In this document: in pieces, positions 56,794 to 64,000 of the stretch | Layout: each line of letters starts with the position of its first letter | Position numbering within the stretch: the stretch's first letter is position 1 | NCBI GenBank assembly: GCA_028554755.1 | Contig: JAPTOF010000004.1 | Coordinates: 19,276,001 to 19,340,000, forward strand | Length of the DNA: 64,000 bases | From: Cordia subcordata | Taxonomy: Eukaryota; Streptophyta; Magnoliopsida; Boraginales; Cordiaceae | Reading direction: 5' to 3' | Program-made: the position numbers and the translations under genes | The notes under the pieces: model-generated | The model's input: only the letters and a program-made list of their open reading frames with translations | Databases searched by the model: none | Told to the model about the DNA's origin: nothing

Positions 56794-56868
56794 GTCATTG
56801 TAGTATAGTGGTGAGTATTCCCGCTTGTCACGCGGGCGACCTGGGTTCGATCCCCAGCAACGGTGCCA
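56794..56868 (+). tRNA. tRNA-Asp(GTC)-like sequence, full length with CCA
   Basis: Full cloverleaf: acceptor GTCATTG/CAACGGT (one A-C mismatch, terminal G-T), D arm TAGTATAGTGGTGAG, anticodon stem CCCGC/GCGGG with loop TTGTCAC (anticodon GTC), T arm CTGGG-TTCGATC-CCCAG, discriminator G, then CCA. CCA, the six-base linker AGAACT and the LTR follow directly, so on the minus strand this is LTR, linker and a primer site extended to the complete tRNA. It could have started as a nuclear gene, but encoded CCA argues for a copied tRNA primer. Internal pol III boxes look intact. Confidence 0.75.
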
Positions 56869-56874
56869 AGAACT

Positions 56875-58680
56875 TGGTGCATCTTTCGAGTGCAAGCTCT
56901 AAAAGACTCGTAAGCGTACGGATCGTGCAATATAGTGTGTACAAGTGCGGGTGTCGAACCGCAGGGAGGCGTGAATAATGTGGGTGGATTCTATGCTTGG
57001 TGCTCTAGAAGGTGCCAAAAAGAAAGATCTAAACTAGACATATTTTTTGGGGTTTTGGATTATCGGGAGCTCAAGGTAAAGGAAATAAAACTAAACTATG
57101 AATATGAAAAATGGGAACACAAGTTGGTCAAGAGGGAACTCACACTTGAGAAGGGATTAGGGTGACTTCGACTTATGAATGGGTAATTCTATACTCAAAT
57201 GCTATGGGATTAAGGGATGATGGCTAACTATCATGAGTGCTCTTAACTAGGTTGCTAGTTAGTGTCCTAATTTCCCCCTAGGACTCGGTACGGGTCCATC
57301 CCTAGGCGGCGCATCCTAGAGCTACGACGTGGTCCTTATGACCTAGGGCCTTAAGAGTGACTAACTAACTTCCTAGGTGACTTAGAATAAACCTACCCTA
57401 GTACCTAAATCATTGGTTGGATTTAAAGCCAAGACCTAGTGTTGATAAGGTCGACTAAAACTATCCAGAAACCTATTGGTTGGATTTAAAGCCAAAGGAG
57501 ACTCGGTCTAGACTAGCCTTAAATTACGCTTCGTCATTCTAAGGTCACTACAATAGGATTTGACTTGCTAGTGCGTTCATGCATGTTCAAGGCCAAGGTG
57601 CTCGTGAATAATGGAACCTATTTGACTACCAAAAATCATCATGTTCAGTTCACACCATTAGAAATAATTAACAACCAACATGTATGCATTATTGAAGTTA
57701 TGCTTCTTACTAGGCATGCAAATATACATATAGACATGAATAAAAGCATTAGCCACTTTATAGCATCCACATATAAGCACATAGACATGATTATAACATG
57801 GATTAGATGTGTTTAGTAATAAACAAACTTCAATTTATACACATGTTGCTCATCTAGGCATTTTATCAAACACTTAGACATGAATGAGAAAATACCCATT
57901 TGAACAAGAAAATTCGAAACATGTATATATATTCAGACATCATATCCCATATCATAAGAGTATATAGTTAACCCATTACATAAGTTAAATCACCCTACAC
58001 AAGTCTACTCAATCATAATAGGAAATAGAATGAAAGAGAGATAATGAAGCTTCCCTTTCATCCTAGCTAATCTTGTACAAAGCTTTTGAGCAAACTTGAT
58101 TCCAAATGTTTGAACCCTCCAAATCAAACTTGGTTCTTAGTGAGGAATGTGTGAAAAGTGTGTGTGAGATGGGTGGAATCTAGGGTTAAGTGTGTGAGAA
58201 TTTTAGGTGTGAAGTGCGTGTTAAACTTCCAGAAAGTCCTCTCCTTTTCTACAGAATCGGGCCCTATTTATATGTTCTCAGCACATTACGGTCGACCGAT
58301 TTCTGGACCTAGCTCGACTGGCTTTTTAATGATACTCTTTGGACTGGCCGGTCGACTGGCTCTTTTTCCTTGGTCGTCCAGCTGACTTTCTTCCTCCATT
58401 CTTTGTCTTTTCGGCCTCCGGTCTTCTCTCTTAGACCCGTGCATTTCCCATCTTCATCACCTTTCATTGTCCAATCTCGATCATAACCCAAAGTTCACCT
58501 AGATCATTAAAAACAAGAAATTAATGTAGCAATTTGTCTCTTAAACTCAATATATACAATTGCCTATGCTTAAGTCTATTCTTATCAAAAGCACTACACT
58601 AATGCATCATTATAAGCACTCAACACCTCTTAAATATAGGTAAATGATAATGCAAACACACACAAAAACACAGCACATCA
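56875..58680 (-). repeat. Gypsy F 3' LTR
   Basis: Minus strand TGATGTGCTGTG...GATGCACCA, 1.8 kb. Preceded by the polypurine tract, followed by linker and tRNA-Asp. Palindrome patch at 58290-58385 (GGCCGGTCGACTGGC). Very similar to the LTR at 54742-56521 in its first half. Confidence 0.88.
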
Positions 58681-58694
58681 ACACCCCCAAACCT
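58681..58694 (-). promoter_or_regulatory. Gypsy F polypurine tract
   Basis: Minus strand AGGTTTGGGGGTGT, directly before the LTR start TGATGTG. Confidence 0.85.
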
Positions 58695-60082
58695 TCTCCT
58701 TGCTTGTTCTCAAGCAAGCCCAATCTTAAATTTTATCTCTAAAGCCGATGCAATGGATTGCCTAAAGGATTGACTCTCTATCAAAGTTAGTCTAAGAAGC
58801 ATGAAGGGGGCATTCCTATTGTGGAGAGATCCCCAAATCTCTTTGGATCCTCCCTCTACTCATAAGGGGTCTCGTTCCTTGTAGGAATTTCCCGAGTAGC
58901 CAATCCACCACTAGCCTAGGATTCTAACTCACACACTCGGGATGTTGATATTTCGTGCTCCCTCAACTAACATGGCCTCCCTAACATGCACCAAGCCTCA
59001 AAGACAAGAAAAGAGAATATACAATCGCAATGGCTTATAAAAAGCCTTATTCACGTATCTACAAAGATGATAACTTGTGCTAAGTTGACATTGTGTCACT
59101 TATGCACTTATTCACTAACTTTTGGTGCCTTTGGCTTTTCCTCTTTTTCACTTCATTTTTTTATATATATATTTTTGCACCTTTTTGCCTTTTCATTTTT
59201 TTTTTGAACTTTTAATGCTTTGTATTGTATTCACAAAAAGAGAGAAAAAGAAAGGCTTAGGCACATCAACAAGAACCAATCAAGGAAGGAGCACTCACAT
59301 CAACAACCCTTTTCCAACACTCTTTCCTACCAAGCTATTGAGTGGCTACAAGGGTTATTCTTTCAAGGTTCTCACTCCCCACTACTTTGAAGGGCATCCC
59401 CTTCAAGACTTAGTTTTCAAACCACTCTATTCATTTCCCCACAATGCCTCTCACCTTCATAAATCAATATAGTCAATCACAAAAGCCAATACAATGATCA
59501 ACAAAGAAATAAATGACTTTATATGCATCAAAATTGAAAAATTTTCACCATTTTTAAAATGCATAATGCAATCTACCCTAAACAAGATATATAACAAGAA
59601 AACCAAACTCCCACACCCCCAAACCTAAACTTTGCTTATCCCCAAGCAATAGATCAAAATACAACAACAAGCATATTGTCATTACAAAACAAGTAAGGGT
59701 GGTAGAGATAAGGTGTAAACATGGGGAACAAGTGGAGAAAGGATAGATACAACCTTGCATTTTCTTCAAATCTTTCCATGCCAATGATAAATCACCATAC
59801 TACTAATCCTGTGACTCACAATTTATAAACACTCACAAGGAAAAAAAGATTAGTAGCATTGCCTATGCATGCTTGCATTGGCATGTGCAATAATGAGCAA
59901 CGCTGTATCTTATGGGACAAAGGATTGGGTTTCAACACTTTGGTTTGGGTGCAAGAAAGATAAAATAAAGAAAATAAAAAGAAAGGAAAGTGAAACAAAT
60001 GCAAAACTACAAAATTGAACCTAGGTTGCCTCCTAGTAGCGCTAACCACCATGCCGTCAGCCAAGCAAACACCAACTCATCT
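58695..60082 (-). other. Gypsy F 3' untranslated region
   Basis: About 1.4 kb, no sense-strand env-like gene. Same landmark order as gypsy C: 'agcgctactaggaggcaacc' at the start, 'ggggataagcaaagtttagg' further on, TGACACAATGTCA (about 59087) and the AAGCAAGGAGAAGG end. Athila elements often have an ORF here; this family seems to have lost it or never had it. Confidence 0.8.
59122..59472 (+). CDS. Antisense frame in gypsy F 3' UTR (doubtful gene)
   Basis: 116 residues against the element: MVPLAFPLFHF at the start (gypsy C: MVPLAIFSLFSF), then NQGRSTHINNPFPTLFP, FKVLTPHYFEGHPLQD and LVFKPLYSF. Start region and core agree with gypsy C. A hydrophobic stretch near the start (about residues 4-40) could span a membrane but comes from a T-rich tract. 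Confidence 0.3.
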   Translation: MVPLAFPLFHFIFLYIYFCTFLPFHFFFELLMLCIVFTKREKKKGLGTSTRTNQGRSTHINNPFPTLFPTKLLSGYKGYSFKVLTPHYFEGHPLQDLVFKPLYSFPHNASHLHKSI

Positions 60083-61051
60083 TCAATTTCCATTGATAGG
60101 ATCCTGAAGCATTAAAACCTCCACATGAGCCATGCTCGGATCATATGCGTGTTTCAGGTGTTGCCCATTCACCGTCAACTCTTGGCCATCCTTCAAGCCT
60201 TTAATCTTGACTGCACCGGAAGGATAGGCAACCATCACCTCATATAGACCATCCCATCTTGTCTTAAGCTTACCTTGAGAGAGTTTCAATCGTGAGTTAA
60301 ACAACCAAACTTTATCAGAATAAGAGAATGATTTCTTAATAATTTGTTTATCATGAATTCTCTTCATCCTACCCTTATAAAGTTTAGCGTTCTCATATGC
60401 CTCGAATCTAAGCTTTTCCAATTTTGCTAGGTCTAGCTTCCTTTTCTCACCCACTCTTGCCAAGTCAAAATTTAGGGCTTTGATTACCTAATAAGCTCTA
60501 TGCTCAAGTTCTACCGGCAAGTGACAAGCTTTACTATAAACTAATCTATACGGAGACATACTAATAGGAGTTTTAAAGGCGGTACGGTAAGCCCATAAAG
60601 CATCATTTAGCCTAACAAACCAATCTCTCCTATTAGGCCTAACCGTTTTCTATAAAATGTGCTTGATGTCCTTATTGGACACCTCTGCTTGTCCACTAGT
60701 TTGCAAGTGATAAGGAGTGGCTACCTTATGGGTGACCGAATATCTTCTCAACAAGGCCTCTAAAGTCCTAAAGCGAAAATGCAAACCCCCATCACTAATT
60801 AAGACCCTAGGGACTCCAAATCTAGAGAAACTGTTCTCCCTAATGAACTTAACCACTACTCTATGGTCATTAGTGCGTGTAGGAATAGCCTCAACCCATT
60901 TGGACACATAATCAACGGCCACTAAAATGTATTGGTACCCAAAGGAAGATGGAAATGGACCCATGAAATCTATACCCCAAACATCAAACAACTCACAAGG
61001 AAGAATAGGGGATAAAGACATCATGTTTCTCCTAGAGATGGACCCAGATTG
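60083..61051 (-). pseudogene. Gypsy F integrase core and C-terminus
   Basis: Minus strand. Core: [20 protein letters not shown] (Asp in IDFMG), [17 protein letters not shown] (Asp) and [16 protein letters not shown] (Glu); the catalytic DDE set is complete, so integrase is better kept than in gypsy C. A stop after KHIL (60649) and a disturbed stretch to 60470 precede LDLAKLEKLRFEAYENAKLY, SDKVWLFNSRLKLSQGKLKT and LTVNGQHLKHAYDPSMAHVE. No chromodomain at the end, as expected for Athila. Confidence 0.88.
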
Positions 61052-62341
61052 TTAACATCTAAAGCACTTCTTACAATATTCTTGGGCATCCCTAACGAGA
61101 GTGGGCCAAAATAGTCCACTTTGCAAGACCTTCACAGCAGTCTTCTTCCCACTAAAATGACCTCCACACCCCTGATCATGACACATACTCAAAACATTCT
61201 CAAACTCATCCTCAGGCACACACCGACGGATCATTCGATCCGCACACACTTTGAAGAGATACGGATCTTCCCAAAAGAAATGTTTAACTTGTGCTAGGAA
61301 CCTATCTTTTTCTCTCTTTTCCCAATGGGAAGGAAAATGCCCTGTGGCAAGATAATTGACAATATGAGCAAACCAAGGTGTGTGATGAGAGACGGCAAAC
61401 AATTGCTCATCGGGGAATGAATCATGAAAAGGAGATGGATCACTAGAAGATTCGCTAACAAGACGGGAAAGATGATCCGCAACTAAATTTTCTCTACCCT
61501 TCTTATCCCGGATTTCTATGTCAAACTCTTGAAGGAGGAGCAACCACCTAATCAAGTGGGGCTTAGATTCTTTCTTAGACAACAAATACTTCAATGCCGC
61601 ATGATCGGTGTAGACAATCACTTTAGACCCTAGGATGTATGACCTAAACTTGTCAAGGGAGAAAACTATCGCTAAAAGCTCTTTTTCCGTAGTGGTATAG
61701 TTCTTTTGGGCTTCATCAAGAGTCTTGCTAGCATAGTACGCAACATGGGGCAACTTATCCTTCCTTTGACCTAAAACAGCTCCTGTCGCATAATTGGATG
61801 CATCACACATAACCTCAAATGGGAGACTATAGCTAGGTGGCTGGATAATTAGGGATGTAGACAATAAGGATTTAAGCCTATTGAAAGCTATAACACATTC
61901 ATCATCAAAGTCAAAAGGGACATCTTGTGCTAGAAGCCTAGGCAAAAGACGTGCAATGTGACTAAAATCCTTAATGAACCTATGGTAGAATCCTCCATGC
62001 CCTAGAAAAGATCTAACATCCTTGACACACTTAGGGATAGGCAACTTTTCAATTAATTCTACCTTAGTTGGGTCAACTTGAATTCCACTAGATGAGACAA
62101 CATAACCCAATACTATCCCTCGTTGTACCATGAAGTGGGATTTCTCCCAACTCAATACTAGATTCTTCTTCATATATCGGTCTAAGACTAAAGAGAGATG
62201 ACTCAAGCACTCAACAAAGTTATCTCCAAAGACTGAGAAATCATCCATGAAAATCTCTAAATGCCTCTCAATCATGTCACTAAAAATGGCCATCAAACAT
62301 CTCTGAAAAGTCGCTGGGGCATTACAAAGACCGAAGGGCAT
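61052..62341 (-). pseudogene. Gypsy F reverse transcriptase (C part), RNase H and integrase zinc domain
   Basis: A 429-codon open stretch, the longest in the window. [18 protein letters not shown], catalytic FMDD at residues 31-34 (FMDDFSVFG), [35 protein letters not shown]. RNase [57 protein letters not shown], with all three acids present. Linker [12 protein letters not shown]. Integrase zinc region: [17 protein letters not shown] and YCKKCFRC; a TAA stop follows where gypsy C has His. The order protease-RT-RNase H-integrase marks Ty3/gypsy, and the motif wording marks Athila. Confidence 0.92.
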
Positions 62342-62726
62342 TCTCCTATAAGAAAAAATGCCATAGGGACAAGTAAAGGTGGTCTTCTCCTAGTCCTCGG
62401 GAAACACAGGGATCTGATTATAACCCGAATAGCCATCTAGAAAACAATAGTAGCTATGCCCAGCTACTCTATCTAAGATCTGGTCTAGAAAAGGCAATGG
62501 GAAATGATCCTTCCTAGTTGGAGTTGAGCTTCCTATAGTCAATACAAACTCTCCATCCCGTGGGAGTACGTGCAGGGATAAGCTCTCCTCTCTCATTCTC
62601 AACAACCGTGATCCCGGACTTCTTAGGGACAACTTGGACTGGGCTAACCCACTCACTATCGGAGATTGGATAAATAATGCCTGCATCTAAAAGCTTAATG
62701 ATCTCTTTCTTAACTACTTCGCTCAT
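62342..62726 (-). pseudogene. Gypsy F reverse transcriptase, N part
   Basis: Minus strand: MSEVVKKEIIKLLDAGIIYP and WRVCIDYRKLNSN, then a frameshift (about 62514-62520) and HFPLPFLDQILDRVAGHSYY, CFLDGYSGYNQIPVFPED followed by a stop (TAG at 62387-62389 on the other strand) where the family has Q. With these breaks RT cannot be made as one protein. Confidence 0.88.
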
Positions 62727-63480
62727 GTGTGGGTTTAGCCTCCTTTACATTTCCCTAGAAGGAATGGCTCCATCCTCAAGGTGAATACGATGCATGCAAA
62801 CCAAAGGGTCTATACCTCTTAAATCATCAATTTTCCACCTTATAGCCTTCCCATGTTTCCTAAGGACCTCTAAAAGACACTTCTCATGCTCACTAGAAAG
62901 ATTGGAAGCTATGATGACCGGAAGGGTCTCACTAGGGCCTAGGAATGCATATTTCAAATGATCGAGAAGGGGTTTAAGCTCTAAAGAAGGGCTAGGCTCA
63001 ACCAAGGGGGACTTAACCTCAACATTATCAATGGGGACATCACTAGAAATGAGACTAGAAGGATTAACCTCAAGTGATTTATTAGTCAAATGGCTCTCAA
63101 TCAAGGAAGTAGAAGCTACACATTTCCGCTCTAAGGTCTCCAAATCAAAACTAGACATCAATTCCTCAAATTTCTTCAATTCTTCTCCATCGGTCATAGT
63201 CTTCTCTATACGATCCTCAACGCAAGAATTAATCACATCCACCCTAAAGCACTCTTCTCCATCCTCTCCTCCTATACTAGCCCTATTCATCGCCTCGGCA
63301 ACTTTCATAGTGGATCTCAAATTCCCAAATTTCATCTCCAATAACCCTGACCTACAATGGCTAATGGCATTTGCGGTGGCAAGGAAGGGACGACCTAGAA
63401 GAATGGGTGTCGAATGTCTAGAGTCATGTCTCGAATCCATATCTAACGCTATGAAGTCAACAGGGTACACAAACTCACCT
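62727..63480 (-). pseudogene. Gypsy F protease end and linker to RT
   Basis: Minus strand open from 63470 to 62745: VDFIALDMDSRHDSRHSTPI, LLGRPFLATANAISHCRSGL and LEMKFGNLRSTMKVAEAM, the C-terminal half of the Athila aspartic protease region. Then an acidic, Ser- and Leu-rich linker ending LKYAFLGPSETLPVIIASNL and KHGKAIRWKIDDLRGIDPLV, which lead into RT. Confidence 0.88.
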
Positions 63481-64000
63481 ACCTAGACCATAACGTCCTC
63501 AATCACACCCCTAGGTTAATGCTCAAACCTATCAGCTAGCTGAAGAGTAACATGTGTAGGAGACAACTCACCTAGACCTAGCTGCTAATAGATAGAGTAG
63601 GGAATGAGAATGACACTAGATCCTAAATCTAACAAGGCGTGATCAATTTGAGTCTCACGGATTCTACAATGAATAGTGAAGGCTCCGGGGTCACTCATCT
63701 TGGGTGGAAGGCCCGAAGTACAAATACTACTCACCTTCTCCGTAAGCCTCACCTTTTTAGGAATGTTCGATGACCTACATTTCCTTGTACAAAGATCTTT
63801 AAAGAACATAGAATAAGAGGGGATGGAAAGGATCACATCTATCAAAGAAAGATTGACCTTAAGGTCCTTAAGATGCTCTAAAACCTTGAAGAACCTAGAA
63901 TCCTTACTAGGTGTAGGCCTCTCTAAGGTAGATGGAAAGGGAACTCTAGGCTCAACACCTCTAGACACATGGGAGTCATCAATAGGCTCATTTCCTTCCC
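63481..64000 (-). pseudogene. Gypsy F protease N-terminal part (runs off window)
   Basis: Minus strand: SRFFKVLEHLKDLKVNLSLI, MFFKDLCTRKCRSSNIPKKV, SDPGAFTIHCRI and the active-site region HALLDLGSSVILIPYSIY (family ALCDLGASVNLMP). A stop follows at 63582-63584 and a second break near 63510. Gag and the 5' LTR would lie beyond 64000. Confidence 0.85.

Noticed and set aside
12714..58680. SalI-like GTCGAC clusters as cloning-vector leftovers
   Set aside because: They occur inside LTRs at constant relative position with natural variation, and no vector sequence is visible.
58695..60082. env-like gene downstream of Athila pol
   Set aside because: Only stops on the sense strand and no signal peptide or transmembrane pattern in frame; the open frame there is antisense.

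Overview
The window is plant nuclear DNA made almost entirely of nested, decayed LTR retrotransposons. The plant origin is shown by chloroplast rpoC2 and trnH-psbA fragments, by plant-specific clades (SIRE-type Ty1/copia with an extra ORF after pol; Athila-type and Tat-type Ty3/gypsy, the latter with an antisense ORF), and by a cytosolic-type plant tRNA-Asp. I see no convincing host gene, and the species cannot be fixed. Element letters are mine. All reconstructions are by eye, without alignment software.

Layout. 1-5665: AT-rich intergenic DNA with microsatellites, a duplicated block, pieces of an old gypsy LTR with a tRNA-iMet primer site, and a degenerate ~100-bp tandem array. 5666-12713: copia G (5' LTR, PBS, gag, protease, integrase, RT, RNase H, start of the extra ORF); its gag is interrupted by a chimeric chloroplast insert (7604-7881). 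12714-27309: gypsy B inserted into copia G, copia H inserted into the 5' LTR of B, and gypsy A nearby. The two halves of B's LTR now lie ~10.5 kb apart in opposite orientation, which suggests an inversion. 27310-32632: gypsy C, 3' half (+). 32633-38427: Tat-type gypsy D (+) with its antisense ORF. 38428-45197: three Athila LTRs in alternating orientation. 45198-47319: unclassified. 47320-53312: Athila 3' UTR and LTR in two tandem units. 53313-56874: a GC-rich segment rich in small two-stem hairpins, split by a solo LTR and bounded on both sides by near full-length tRNA-Asp sequence. 56875-64000: gypsy F (-), the best preserved Athila element, running off the window end.

None of the elements looks autonomous: all have stops, frameshifts or missing parts. 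The most unusual signals are (1) at least eight hairpins of one architecture with different outer stems that still pair; (2) almost the whole primer tRNA-Asp copied next to two LTRs that sit in 3'-LTR position; (3) self-complementary GGTCGACC-type palindromes at the same place in many Athila LTRs, replaced by another palindrome (GGTGCACC) in one, with related words in the copia LTRs; (4) a similar antisense reading frame in the 3' UTR of three Athila elements; and (5) a chimeric chloroplast insert.
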